Origin: Thermococcus sp. EP1
GTDB taxonomy: Archaea > Methanobacteriota_B > Thermococci > Thermococcales > Thermococcaceae
Assembly: GCF_001317345.1 (NCBI RefSeq)
Contig: NZ_JXCG01000008.1
Span: 1 to 46,619 of the forward strand
Direction: 5' to 3'
Length of the DNA stretch: 46,619 nucleotides
Shown here piece after piece: positions 29,136 to 37,279 of this stretch (positions are counted from its first letter, which is position 1; each line of letters starts with the position of its first letter). The notes beneath the pieces were generated by a model. The model did no database searches, was not told where the DNA came from, and saw nothing but the letters and a program-made list of their open reading frames with translations. The position numbers and the translations under genes are program-made.

Positions 29136-30401
29136 TCAGTTTTTCTTTAAAAAGCTTAAGATTGAACTTTGTTTGGGCTTATAATACACGTCTTCTCCCC
29201 TAACCTCAATGTTCTCGAGATCTTCAAGTTTTGCTCTTTTAACTTCCTCAGGTAGTTTTATCTCTCCGTATTTTCCTCCTCCACCAGGAACAACAATAAG
29301 TTTCTCATTCCTGAAAGCCCAGATTGCTTTCGCTATGTCATTCCCAATAAGCTCTGCTATAGCCTCTATAGGAGCATCAACAAGAACCCTGATCTCACTT
29401 CCAAATTCTTTCAGAAGACGTTCCCATATACTCTTTACAGACTTAGTTTCAACTCCTTTGTTGAGAACCATTGCGATTATTTCAGCCAGCGGTGCAAGGT
29501 GGAGGTAAGGAGGCCTGTCTTTGGGCTTTTCATCTGTATCTGCAAGCTCAAGAATCCTATCGTGAACGCCCTTCTTTATAATCCCCCCGCAGAGTTCACA
29601 TCTCCATCCCAGTCTCTTTGCATCTTCAAGTCGGTATTTGGTATAACACCTTGAACATGCGGTCAAGTGATATTTTCCGAGTCTTGGATCTAAACCAGCG
29701 TTAAGAATAATCCTTCTTCCACCCTGTTTCAAGATAGCTTTTCTAACTTCCTCAAAAGTTGCTTCCTTGATCTCAAAACGGTTAAATTCTCTTCCAAGGC
29801 GATGCGGTTGTGGAGAATGAGCATCAGAATTTGATAAATACACGAGTTTATGATGGGCTTTAATCTTATCAGCCATGTATGAATCAGCAGAAAGCCCTAA
29901 TTCAAGAAAATGAATTTTTACGTTATTATATGCCTCTTTTAAGCTGTTGTACTCTTTATATAATGCAGTCCATGGGGTAAAGGCATGACTTGGGCCAATT
30001 AGAGCCCCCACCTCGTTTGCCAAGTCCGCTATTTCAGCAGCATTTATTGTTAAATGGGGCCTACCCTCACTATTAATGTCGTTAGAATAGCGCCCAAGTC
30101 TTTCTCGCATTTCTTTTACTGCTTCAATATTAGGAAAGAGAAGAAGATGATGTACCCTTTTATTATCCTCAACCTCTGCTGTAAGAAGAAACTTTATTCC
30201 CTTTATTTCATAAGTACCCTCATCAACTTTTTGAGCATATTTAAGGAGTTCCTCTTCCCATTTTGGGTTTAAAATATCTCCAGTACCAACAATCCCCAAT
30301 CCTTTAAGCTTTGCATTTTCAGCTAAAATTGGAAAAGTCATAAGCTTTGAAACAGCCTTAGAATACCGTGAATGAATGTGAAGATCTGCATCAACAAACA
30401 T
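29136..30401 (-). CDS. endoQ: Endonuclease Q (PHP domain, deaminated-base repair)
   Basis: EndoQ cleaves DNA 5' to hypoxanthine, uracil, xanthine and abasic sites; it was characterised in Pyrococcus furiosus. The 421-residue sequence has the PHP metal site DADLHIHSRYS, IVGTGDI, GPSHAFTPW, LSNSDAHSP, and a zinc-binding region (CSRCYTKYRL ... CELCGGIIKKG). The last residues include QSSILSFL, a canonical PCNA-interacting (PIP) box at the extreme C-terminus. The start has GAGGTGTC upstream. It sits 28 bases after the PAC2 gene in an operon with aIF2-alpha and Nop10. Confidence 0.93.
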   Translation of the reverse strand: MFVDADLHIHSRYSKAVSKLMTFPILAENAKLKGLGIVGTGDILNPKWEEELLKYAQKVDEGTYEIKGIKFLLTAEVEDNKRVHHLLLFPNIEAVKEMRERLGRYSNDINSEGRPHLTINAAEIADLANEVGALIGPSHAFTPWTALYKEYNSLKEAYNNVKIHFLELGLSADSYMADKIKAHHKLVYLSNSDAHSPQPHRLGREFNRFEIKEATFEEVRKAILKQGGRRIILNAGLDPRLGKYHLTACSRCYTKYRLEDAKRLGWRCELCGGIIKKGVHDRILELADTDEKPKDRPPYLHLAPLAEIIAMVLNKGVETKSVKSIWERLLKEFGSEIRVLVDAPIEAIAELIGNDIAKAIWAFRNEKLIVVPGGGGKYGEIKLPEEVKRAKLEDLENIEVRGEDVYYKPKQSSILSFLKKN

Positions 30402-30429
30402 AAAGACACCTCAAAAAGGAGAAAATAAG

Positions 30430-31215
30430 TCAGAGGTATCCTCTATCCTCCTCTTCGTGAGTTGGCTGTGGAACTTGTTGCTCAAACATTGCCCTCTGCA
30501 TTTCCTGTACTTTCCTGAGGATTTCTTCAGTTTCCTTGGCCCTCTCATCAAGTGCACTCATGTCTAATTCTAGGTTAAGCACTTTAGCTACAACGCTTAA
30601 AACTGCCTTTGCAGCCTTTGCATCCACAATGTACCCAAGGCTCTCTCCAAGGAAACATGCTCCCTTCATTCCTCTGAGTTTTCCGATTCCTAAGAGAAGA
30701 CCTGCAGCTCCAACGATTGCTCCTCCTTCGTCCTCTCTGAGAATCACTGGGAGCCCTTTGTACTTTTCCTTTGTTTCTAGATCAGTGAAGGAAGCAAGAA
30801 CCTTCGGTTCTCCCTCAAGTTCAGGAACTTGATAACCGCCCATTGTGATTATTTCCCTTGTGCCGAACTGCTCAACAAAGTCAAGCATCTTCCCTACAAC
30901 CTCAAAATGCCCATAACTGTCGGTTGGAGGAACCTGGGTGTCTCCAGTAATAATTATCAAGTCTCTATGCTCTTCATCTGGACTTTTCCAGTAGTAAAAC
31001 TCATTTCTCATTAGATCTACCGTTGAATCTTTCTTCACTATAACCTGATGCATGAAGTGAGGAGAATAAAGTTCAGCAAACTTCTTTGCATTGAGTTCTT
31101 GAATCAGATGCTCTGCAGCGAGTTTACCAACTAATCCTATACCTGGAAGCCCTTCTATAAAGACTGGATCATATATTTCTGGTTTTTCATAGACAACTAT
31201 AATACTCTCTTTCAT
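30430..31215 (-). CDS. PAC2-family protein (proteasome assembly chaperone-like)
   Basis: A 261-residue member of the PAC2/COG2047 family, homologous to eukaryotic proteasome assembly chaperone 2. The family signature appears as FIEGLPGIGLVGKLAAEHLI near residue 18, with IITGDTQVPPTDSYGHFEV and GGAIVGAAGLLLGIGKLRGMKGACFLGES further on. A C-terminal coiled coil (DERAKETEEILRKVQEMQRAM) and an acidic tail follow. P. furiosus PbaA and PbaB are relatives; I cannot say whether this is one of them. It overlaps nop10 by four bases. Confidence 0.9.
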   Translation of the reverse strand: MKESIIVVYEKPEIYDPVFIEGLPGIGLVGKLAAEHLIQELNAKKFAELYSPHFMHQVIVKKDSTVDLMRNEFYYWKSPDEEHRDLIIITGDTQVPPTDSYGHFEVVGKMLDFVEQFGTREIITMGGYQVPELEGEPKVLASFTDLETKEKYKGLPVILREDEGGAIVGAAGLLLGIGKLRGMKGACFLGESLGYIVDAKAAKAVLSVVAKVLNLELDMSALDERAKETEEILRKVQEMQRAMFEQQVPQPTHEEEDRGYL

Positions 31216-31391
31216 TTTTTCACCCCTATACCAAGTACTTCCTTTTTCAGTTTCCTCCTGTACTCCCCATATGGATCTTCAGGGGAAAACTTTGGAGGAT
31301 GAGCTAGCTTTGTCTTTTCACCACAAACTGGACAAGTCTCTTTTAAAGTGTACCGTCCACACTTTGGACATTTCTTAATCCTAAACCTCAT
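31212..31391 (-). CDS. nop10: Nop10, H/ACA ribonucleoprotein subunit
   Basis: A 59-residue core protein of H/ACA RNPs that guide pseudouridylation of rRNA. Translating the gap between the PAC2 gene and aIF2-alpha gives MRFRIKKCPKCGRYTL, then CPVCGEKTKLAHPPKFSPED and a basic end. The zinc ribbon has four cysteines, and AHPPKFSPED.YGEYRRKLKK is the Nop10 hallmark. Both ends share ATGA overlaps (31388-31391 with aIF2-alpha, 31212-31215 with PAC2). Confidence 0.96.
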   Translation of the reverse strand: MRFRIKKCPKCGRYTLKETCPVCGEKTKLAHPPKFSPEDPYGEYRRKLKKEVLGIGVKK

Positions 31392-32215
31392 GCCTCTCTC
31401 CTCTTTATCTTCCGAATCTTCTTCTCTTTTCTTATTAAAGAAGCCTCTCCACCAGCTTGTTTTATAACATTTAATATCTCAGAGGCTATTTTCTCTAGTA
31501 CTCCTTCGGCTTTGTAATAGTCCGGAGCTGTGATATCTATTCTATATCTCGGAGCTCCAAGATAACTGAACTTAACCTCAATTCCTTCTTCCTCGTTTGC
31601 TCGATCTCTTGCTTTTATCAAAGCCTCCCTAATAACCTCAACTCCATTTGGTGTTGCCACTGTGATTTCAAACTCCGCATCTATCGTGACAGTAGGAATC
31701 TCAACATAATTCGTTATAATTTCTTCTAAAACAGGAAGCCATTCATCTAAAATGAGATCTTTAAGAACCTCTATACCATTCTGAGCAGCATCTTCAAAAG
31801 CGGCGTAAACCTCCCCATATTCCTCTTCCAAGGGAACCCAAACTTCTCTCCATGCAGTCTCAAAATCCTTCCCTAATTTTTCAGCCGCTATTCTTAAGAG
31901 ATTCTCTGCTTTTTGGCCTCTCTTAAATTCTTGAAGTTTTGCTTTTCTCTCCTGTTGTTTGACTCTTTTGAGGCTGAGATCTATATGACCCTTACTTGGA
32001 TCAACCCTTATAACTTTTGCAACAATCTTCTGCCCTTCTTTTAGATAATCCCTAATGTTCCTCACGAAAGTGGGAGCAACTTCACTTATATGCATAAACC
32101 CCTCTTTTCCTGGATACTCATCAAGCGTTAAGAATGCACCGTAGTTGTGAATACTTTTAACAGTAGCTATAACAAACTCTCCTTCCTCCGGAAATTCTCT
32201 AGCTCTCCTCGGCAT
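31388..32215 (-). CDS. Translation initiation factor aIF2 subunit alpha
   Basis: Alpha subunit of the heterotrimeric aIF2 that delivers Met-tRNAi to the small subunit. The 275-residue sequence starts MPRRAREFPEEGEFV with an S1 RNA-binding domain (VKSIHNYGAFLTLDEYPGKEGFMHISEV), followed by a helical domain and an alpha/beta C-terminal domain (YRIDITAPDYYKAEGVLEKI). The ATG at 32215 is preceded by GGGAGATGA; ATGs at 32221 and 32224 are also in frame. A TATA box near 32255-32270 and a T-rich stretch after S27e suggest it starts a new transcript. Confidence 0.97.
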   Translation of the reverse strand: MPRRAREFPEEGEFVIATVKSIHNYGAFLTLDEYPGKEGFMHISEVAPTFVRNIRDYLKEGQKIVAKVIRVDPSKGHIDLSLKRVKQQERKAKLQEFKRGQKAENLLRIAAEKLGKDFETAWREVWVPLEEEYGEVYAAFEDAAQNGIEVLKDLILDEWLPVLEEIITNYVEIPTVTIDAEFEITVATPNGVEVIREALIKARDRANEEEGIEVKFSYLGAPRYRIDITAPDYYKAEGVLEKIASEILNVIKQAGGEASLIRKEKKIRKIKRREA

Positions 32216-32254
32216 TTTCATCATCTCCCGAAATTTTATCCCACTAATTGGTAG

Positions 32255-32270
32255 CTATTATAAGTTTTTA
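32255..32270 (-). promoter_or_regulatory. Internal promoter of the aIF2-alpha operon
   Basis: Minus-strand AAAAACTTATAATAG is a TATA-like box in the 85-base gap after S27e. The sequence between the S27e stop and this box is T-rich (TTTCTTTTC, then CTTTTCTCC), as in a terminator. Transcription from here would cover aIF2-alpha, Nop10, PAC2 and EndoQ. Confidence 0.5.
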
Positions 32271-32300
32271 AGGTTTTGGAGAAAAGATTGAGAAAAGAAA

Positions 32301-32498
32301 TCACTCAAGAACCTCAAGTATTTTAGCCTTTATAATACCTCTACCACCAGCAGGCTCTACCAGAGTAGAGCCACAAACTAAACAGCGGACTTTTGTAGCA
32401 GGATTGCTGAAAACGATTTGTTCGTTTCCACAGTCAATGCACTTGACCCTAAGGAATCTTGATCTTGGCATGGGGATAAGGTTCTTGGGAATTGCCAT
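32301..32498 (-). CDS. rps27e: Ribosomal protein S27e
   Basis: Zinc-binding small-subunit ribosomal protein of 65 residues. It starts [20 protein letters not shown] and has CxxC pairs CIDC and CLVC, followed by [23 protein letters not shown] precedes the ATG. It follows L44e after 11 bases. Confidence 0.97.
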   Translation of the reverse strand: MAIPKNLIPMPRSRFLRVKCIDCGNEQIVFSNPATKVRCLVCGSTLVEPAGGRGIIKAKILEVLE

Positions 32499-32509
32499 CT
32501 TTTCTCACC

Positions 32510-32788
32510 TCACACGAGTTCAAACTTCTTCACTCTAAATCCTTCTCCTCTTGTGTGAGCCTTTCCGCACTCTGTGCACCTGTATCTCAAATCAAGCTTC
32601 TTTACTGGTTTCTCTCTTCCAGCGGGGTTTGGCCTTGGGAAACCTTTGTAACCCTTAAGAATTCTCCTGAATCTCCTTTGACCTGCACTAAGCTCACTTC
32701 TAGGCCTCTTCTTGACCTTTTCTACTTTGTGAATCGTGTGCTTTCTACAAAATGGACAGTATGTTCTTATTTGCTTTGGATACTTCAT
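32510..32788 (-). CDS. rpl44e: Ribosomal protein L44e
   Basis: Large-subunit ribosomal protein of 92 residues with a zinc ribbon (CPFC near residue 11, CTEC near residue 74). [30 protein letters not shown] and [20 protein letters not shown] are diagnostic. GGAGGTGG at perfect spacing marks the ATG at 32788; the longer frame up to 32842 is leader. A strong hairpin abuts the ribosome binding site. Confidence 0.97.
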   Translation of the reverse strand: MKYPKQIRTYCPFCRKHTIHKVEKVKKRPRSELSAGQRRFRRILKGYKGFPRPNPAGREKPVKKLDLRYRCTECGKAHTRGEGFRVKKFELV

Positions 32789-32800
32789 TTTTCCACCTCC

Positions 32801-32839
32801 CTCGTACGCCCGGTAGGTTCCTTCCCGGACACCCCCGAG
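32801..32839 (-). promoter_or_regulatory. Hairpin in the rpl44e leader next to the ribosome binding site
   Basis: In the minus-strand RNA, CUCG (32839-32836) pairs with CGAG (32804-32801), and GUCCGG (32830-32825) pairs with CCGGGC (32813-32808). An asymmetric internal loop (5 and 3 bases) separates the stems, and the terminal loop is 11 bases. The structure ends at the base before GGAGGUGG. The TATA-like CGTTTTAAAGG near 32880-32890 would start the transcript about 20 bases before it. The leader is GC-rich against an AT-rich background. A binding site for ribosomal protein autoregulation is a reasonable guess. Confidence 0.5.
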
Positions 32840-32935
32840 CATGAACCCATGACAGTTCGAGAACCCTTATGTTGAACCCTTTAAAACGTTTTTGGAAGTA
32901 TTCTCAAGAGCCTCACTAAGAACAAAAAGTATCTC

Positions 32936-33523
32936 TTAAAAAAGCTGAAGTATAAGCGGAATTAGAAATGGAGCTACTGCGGTCAAAATAAACCCATGAA
33001 CAAATGCCAAAAGCGTTATCTCTGTGCCTCCAAACTTTGCCATTATTGGAAGAGTAGTATCCATTGTCGTGGCCCCTCCCATCACAATTCCAACTTCTCT
33101 TGGGATTTTCTGTATGGCAATTGGATAAAAGATTATGGTAAGAATCTCTCGAGTTAGGTTTGCAAGAAAGCCTATCACACCATAAACCGGGGAATACACA
33201 GCCAAAAGAGGACCCGTAAGGGAGTACCACCCAAAACCAGCTGAAATCCCTAAAGCCCACTTCAAAGGTATTCTCAAAAGCAATGATGCTAAAAAGCCAC
33301 CAAGTAACGAACCTATAACTGTTGCCATTGGAAGTAAAAGGGCCATCCTGCCAAGTTTCTTAAGTTCTTCTCTAAGGCCTTTACTTTTACCTATGTCCAT
33401 TCCAATGATAAATATCAAGAGGTAAAGCATGATCTCATATAAGTTTCCAAAATCAAAAGTAGTGGTTTTTCCAACAATCATGCCCAAAATCAGAGATGCT
33501 AAGACAAAATAAAGAAAGCTCAC
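32936..33523 (-). CDS. LysO-family transporter, C-terminal part
   Basis: A 195-residue membrane protein with about six hydrophobic segments, matching the larger part of the LysO/YbjE (DUF340) lysine exporter: FIIGMDIGKSKGLREELKKLG, GWYSLTGPLL near residue 98 and GGATTMDTTLPIMAKFGG. In E. coli LysO this region is joined to the part encoded by the next gene upstream. The ATGA overlap at 33520-33523 suggests the two polypeptides are made together and assemble. Substrate is probably lysine or another cationic amino acid, by homology only. Confidence 0.87.
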   Translation of the reverse strand: MSFLYFVLASLILGMIVGKTTTFDFGNLYEIMLYLLIFIIGMDIGKSKGLREELKKLGRMALLLPMATVIGSLLGGFLASLLLRIPLKWALGISAGFGWYSLTGPLLAVYSPVYGVIGFLANLTREILTIIFYPIAIQKIPREVGIVMGGATTMDTTLPIMAKFGGTEITLLAFVHGFILTAVAPFLIPLILQLF

Positions 33524-33759
33524 CTTCTCACCCCCACAAGGGCTACAAATAAACTTCCCAATATCGTAAAAGAAGCAAATACTAAGGAATATATTAAAAG
33601 TCTAAATGCATCAATCTCAACCCTTCCCGCTTCAACCCCCATAAAGAAGATCAATAAGAGCAGGGCTATACTCATAGGCTTGTCCATGCTGAATTTAACT
33701 CTGTTTCTGAACAGATAACCTGCTAAGACTCCAATTATGAGCGGGATGAAGATGTTCAT
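33520..33759 (-). CDS. LysO-family transporter, N-terminal part
   Basis: A 79-residue protein with three hydrophobic segments and the loop FMGVEAGRVEIDAFR, which resembles the N-terminal part of LysO/DUF340 transporters. It lies directly before the C-terminal part, with a four-base overlap. The paired genes look like a naturally split transporter rather than a frameshift, because each has its own start and the junction is the ATGA used for coupling throughout this window. Confidence 0.78.
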   Translation of the reverse strand: MNIFIPLIIGVLAGYLFRNRVKFSMDKPMSIALLLLIFFMGVEAGRVEIDAFRLLIYSLVFASFTILGSLFVALVGVRR

Positions 33760-33797
33760 ATCTTAGCCTAAAGTACATAATAGTAATAAAGTTAACG

Positions 33798-34634
33798 TTA
33801 CACACATTTTAGGAGTGCCTCATAATCCTCCCTGCTAAGCCTCCATCCCATTGCACCAAAGTTTTCTTTGATATGAACTTTATTCGTAGCTTTAGGGATG
33901 GCAACTACATTTTCTTTCCATATAAGCCAGTTTAAAGCAACTTGTGCAGCAGTTTTGCCGTATTTAGCCCCCATCTCACTTAGGCATCTATTCCTTGCAA
34001 GACTTCCTTTTTCAAGCGGAGTATATGCCATTAGGGTTATCTTCTCTCTTTTCATATAGTCCAAGAGGCCACTATGTTCAGGCCTACGGTCTCTAAGAGA
34101 GTATTTAACTTGATTTACCACGATTTCATGTTTTTTCATAACCTCTTGACTCTGTTTGAGAAGATCCAAGTCAAAATTACTGACCCCTATATACCTTATT
34201 ATCCCCTCATCTACAAGTTCTTCCAATGCATGAAGTGTCTCTTTTATTCTCTTAAAATCATCTATAGGCCAGTGAAGGAGGTACAAATCTATGTAAGTAC
34301 CAAGTCTCTTCACACTTGCTCTTGCTGCCCTTTTAGCACTTTCATATCCAAAGTGGATGGGCCAGATTTTGCTTACTATGAAAATATCTTCTCGCTCAAA
34401 CTCTTTAATCGCCTCACCAACAAGTTCTTCACTGTGGCCAGAGGCATAAAACTCAGCAGTGTCTATGAGATTCATGCCAAGTTCGAGACCATACCTCAAT
34501 GCCTCAACGTTTTCTTTATCCCTTGAATAATCCGGGCTTTCCCAGCCTCCTACACCCCATGTCCCCATCCCTATGGCAGTGACTTTATCGTCACCTATTT
34601 TCTTTAAATCATTAAAAGGCTGCATTCTTTTCAT
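33798..34634 (-). CDS. Aldo/keto reductase
   Basis: A 278-residue NAD(P)H-dependent oxidoreductase. It has the catalytic tetrad Asp (NLIDTAEFY, with Tyr), Lys (IVSKIWP) and His (YLLHWPI), plus IGVSNFD and VNQVKYSL. The C-terminal AIPKATNKVHIKENFGAM binds NADP. The substrate is unknown. GGAGGGAG precedes the ATG at 34634. Its start overlaps the DUF59 gene by 23 bases, so it belongs to the same operon as the molybdopterin enzyme. Confidence 0.92.
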   Translation of the reverse strand: MKRMQPFNDLKKIGDDKVTAIGMGTWGVGGWESPDYSRDKENVEALRYGLELGMNLIDTAEFYASGHSEELVGEAIKEFEREDIFIVSKIWPIHFGYESAKRAARASVKRLGTYIDLYLLHWPIDDFKRIKETLHALEELVDEGIIRYIGVSNFDLDLLKQSQEVMKKHEIVVNQVKYSLRDRRPEHSGLLDYMKREKITLMAYTPLEKGSLARNRCLSEMGAKYGKTAAQVALNWLIWKENVVAIPKATNKVHIKENFGAMGWRLSREDYEALLKCV

Positions 34635-34983
34635 CTTTCTCCCTCCACTCTTCAAGCAAAAGGCCGATTTCATTATACACCTTCACACTACTAAAGCCCT
34701 TATCTCTCAACACGTTGACAATATCTTTGATAATTCGCTTTTGTACATTCATAGCTATGGCCTGACAAAAGTGACACTCTGGAGTACTCCTCGCTAAGAA
34801 GAGCCACACCATAACGTTCTTACCTTCAACTGTAATACCATATACCAGTCCTTCATCTACTATGTTAAGCTCAGTTTCAGGATCTTTTACTTTTTTAAGT
34901 TCTTCTACTACCTCTCTAACTTCAGGGGGAAGTTCCTTAATTCTTCCTTTAGGTTTCTCTCTAATAAAGTCTAAAAATCCCAT
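34612..34983 (-). CDS. DUF59/MIP18-family protein (with Cys)
   Basis: A 123-residue protein of the DUF59 group that includes SufT/PaaD/CIA-type Fe-S assembly factors. KDPETELNIVDEGLVYGI (about 31-48) is the family core. The usual TLT..GCP segment is replaced by FLARSTPECHFCQAIA, which keeps cysteines. It probably helps Fe-S cluster insertion or metal handling for the nearby molybdopterin enzyme. The frame starts at a GTG (34992) overlapping the previous stop, but I prefer the ATG at 34983. Confidence 0.82.
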   Translation of the reverse strand: MGFLDFIREKPKGRIKELPPEVREVVEELKKVKDPETELNIVDEGLVYGITVEGKNVMVWLFLARSTPECHFCQAIAMNVQKRIIKDIVNVLRDKGFSSVKVYNEIGLLLEEWREKDEKNAAF

Positions 34984-34988
34984 CTCTT

Positions 34989-35309
34989 TCACTTCTTCTC
35001 AAATTTTGCGAGTAAATTATTCCCCATATCGTATATATAGACTCGTGAAAACTTTACAAGGGCAAAGCGCTCCATTATGTCGCCTATTATTTTTGAATGT
35101 GCTATTGCAGCCCCACCTATCATATTATAGTAAGTGTTACTTTCCACCGCCAGCCATATCTCAAGAGTTTCCTCATTTACATTCAACCCCGCTATAAGCC
35201 CAGCATCAAGAAGGTTCATAGTACTTATAGGGTCGATAACAGTGCCAAGCTCCTTGAGAACTTCTTGATACTCCTTCGGATACTCTCGATCTTTTCTGTA
35301 AACTTTCAT
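34989..35309 (-). CDS. DUF59-like protein lacking the cysteine motif
   Basis: A 106-residue relative of the next gene: TVIDPISTMNLLDAGLIAGL matches the DUF59 core, and EIWLAVESNTYYNMIGGAAIAHSKIIGDI occupies the position of the cysteine-containing loop but has no cysteine. It may have lost cluster binding and act as a partner subunit. The ATG at 35309 has GGTGA upstream; the frame is open to 35342. It lies 59 bases after the molybdopterin oxidoreductase. Confidence 0.75.
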   Translation of the reverse strand: MKVYRKDREYPKEYQEVLKELGTVIDPISTMNLLDAGLIAGLNVNEETLEIWLAVESNTYYNMIGGAAIAHSKIIGDIMERFALVKFSRVYIYDMGNNLLAKFEKK

Positions 35310-35368
35310 TTTATTCACCATTTCGAATTTAGAAACTATCACATAAAAACATTTTTGGACAAATATGA

Positions 35369-37270
35369 CTACTGGATCTTTCTAACCTCAACCCAAGTTG
35401 AGTGATAAGCCGATCCATTACCGTATCCCTCTACAGTCTCATCCGTTGTAAGAAAGTTTACATTCCATCCAAGTATCTTGGCCCAGAAGGCTTTGTAAAG
35501 GAGAGCAACGCCCTCTGGAATGTCTTCACTTAGTTTTACCCTTGTTCTTATTCTCCCATTCTCGTTAAATATCTCTACTTCGTCATTTTCATGTATATCC
35601 CTCTCCTTAGCATCTTTTGGATTCATATGAAGATATGGATCAATTATATTGTATGTATTATGATACTGGCTTGTTATGGTCATCTTCCAAGTTGGGCTAA
35701 GGAGTTGAAGTCCTTTCCTTCTCCTCGATTTGTATTCCGGAAATGGAGACAAGCCTCTATTAAGTGCTCTTTGAGAGTAAAACTCAATTTTTCCACTTGG
35801 AGTATTGTATGTTCTTTCTTGTAAAGGAATTTTAACAAAACCTGCTTTTCTAAGCTCTTCAAAACGTATTCCATTGATTTCCAGAACTTTTTTAATGACC
35901 TCTTCATCAGTCTCATAGAGGTGAGGATTCTCTATTCCTAACGCCTTAGCCAACAATCTTGTGACTTCACTGTTGCTCTTTCCATAAATCCTCATAACTG
36001 GTTCATTAAAGGCCACATACCTATGGTAATAAGAATCTGCAATATCATATCGTTCAAAGAACGTATTCGCTGGAAGAACAACATGAGAATAAAGGGCAGT
36101 GTCAGTAAGAAATATATCATGAACCACAACAAAAACATTATTATCTTCTATAGCCTTTCTCAACCGATTTTGATTTGGAAGGGAAGCAAATGGATTTGAA
36201 TTATACACATAAAGGAATTTTATTTCTCCATTTTCAATATATTCAGCGAGCTTCATTTGAGGAATTTTCCTAGCAGGTTTCGTACGGAGAAATTCTCCCT
36301 CAGCATAACTCTTATCAATGGTCTTCATGTCATAAATAAAGCCAAACTTATGACCAACAAGGGCCGGAAGTATCGCAATTGCCCTTATGGCCTCACCACC
36401 ACTAAAAGATCGTTGGAAACCATAACCAATGTGTATAACTCCCTTTTTCTCTGCGTATTCAAAAGCAAATTCCTCAATTCTTTCCTTCTCAATCCCTGTT
36501 TCACCGCTTACAAAGTTCATATCAAAGCGATCCAGGTATTTTACAAACTTCTCAAATCCATAAACTTTTTCTCTAATAAATTCCCTGTCATATAATTCAT
36601 TCTCTATAATGAGCCTTGCAACACCAAGGGCAAAAACCACATCCGTATTGGGCCTAATTTGAAAGAACTTCTCACATCTCTTTGCAGTCTCAGTCTTTAT
36701 AACATCCACAACCCACTTTTCAAGACCATATTTCTCAGCAAGCATGAACCCATGAAGGTTCGTCCATACTGGATTTATGCCCCAATAAACTATGAGCTTT
36801 TGATTTTTCAGCTCCTCTGGATCCATACCAACGGCCGTCCCATAAACATCCTTCAGTGCCTCTTGACCAGCCCTATCACATATCCCATAATCGAGCATTG
36901 AAGTGTTAAGATAATGAAAGAGACGCAATGGAAAGGCATAATTAACGACTCCACGATCTCCAGCATAATTATACACTAAAACACTCTCACTACCATATTT
37001 GCGTATGATTTCCATTAAACGATTTGCGACAAGGTTTATTGCCTCTTCCCAGTTAGTTTCTTTAAAATCTTCTGTCAAATCTCCCCTAATAAGAGGAGTT
37101 TTAAGTCGATCCTTGCTATGAAACCACTTGGGGAGTAATGCACCCTTAGGACACAAAAAACCCTGTGTTATTGGGTGAGAGGGATTTCCCCTTACTCTCA
37201 ACTTTCCTTCATGGATCTCACTTATTATTGAACATGTGTCATAACAGTCCCGCATACAGACGTTAAACAT
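35369..37270 (-). CDS. Molybdopterin (Mo/W) oxidoreductase, DMSO-reductase family
   Basis: A 633-residue catalytic subunit with one N-terminal [4Fe-4S] site (CMRDCYDTC ... CPKG). Cofactor-binding motifs include YAGDRGVVNY, VYWGINPVWTN, VYNSNPFASLPNQN and VVLPANTFFERYD. The C-terminal domain starts HMNPKDAKERDIHENDEVEIFN. DYGICDRAG carries a cysteine that could ligate Mo or W. No electron-transfer subunit or maturation chaperone is adjacent; the two DUF59 genes follow. The substrate is unknown. The ATG at 37270 has GGTGT upstream, ten bases after the gins15 stop. Confidence 0.9.
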   Translation of the reverse strand: MFNVCMRDCYDTCSIISEIHEGKLRVRGNPSHPITQGFLCPKGALLPKWFHSKDRLKTPLIRGDLTEDFKETNWEEAINLVANRLMEIIRKYGSESVLVYNYAGDRGVVNYAFPLRLFHYLNTSMLDYGICDRAGQEALKDVYGTAVGMDPEELKNQKLIVYWGINPVWTNLHGFMLAEKYGLEKWVVDVIKTETAKRCEKFFQIRPNTDVVFALGVARLIIENELYDREFIREKVYGFEKFVKYLDRFDMNFVSGETGIEKERIEEFAFEYAEKKGVIHIGYGFQRSFSGGEAIRAIAILPALVGHKFGFIYDMKTIDKSYAEGEFLRTKPARKIPQMKLAEYIENGEIKFLYVYNSNPFASLPNQNRLRKAIEDNNVFVVVHDIFLTDTALYSHVVLPANTFFERYDIADSYYHRYVAFNEPVMRIYGKSNSEVTRLLAKALGIENPHLYETDEEVIKKVLEINGIRFEELRKAGFVKIPLQERTYNTPSGKIEFYSQRALNRGLSPFPEYKSRRRKGLQLLSPTWKMTITSQYHNTYNIIDPYLHMNPKDAKERDIHENDEVEIFNENGRIRTRVKLSEDIPEGVALLYKAFWAKILGWNVNFLTTDETVEGYGNGSAYHSTWVEVRKIQ

Positions 37271-37279
37271 CCGAAACAC

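Noticed and set aside
32789-32880. tRNA-like or box C/D RNA in the rpl44e leader
   Set aside because: The GC-rich stretch lacks an anticodon arm, C box (RUGAUGA) and D box (CUGA) in order; it is better explained as a structured mRNA leader.
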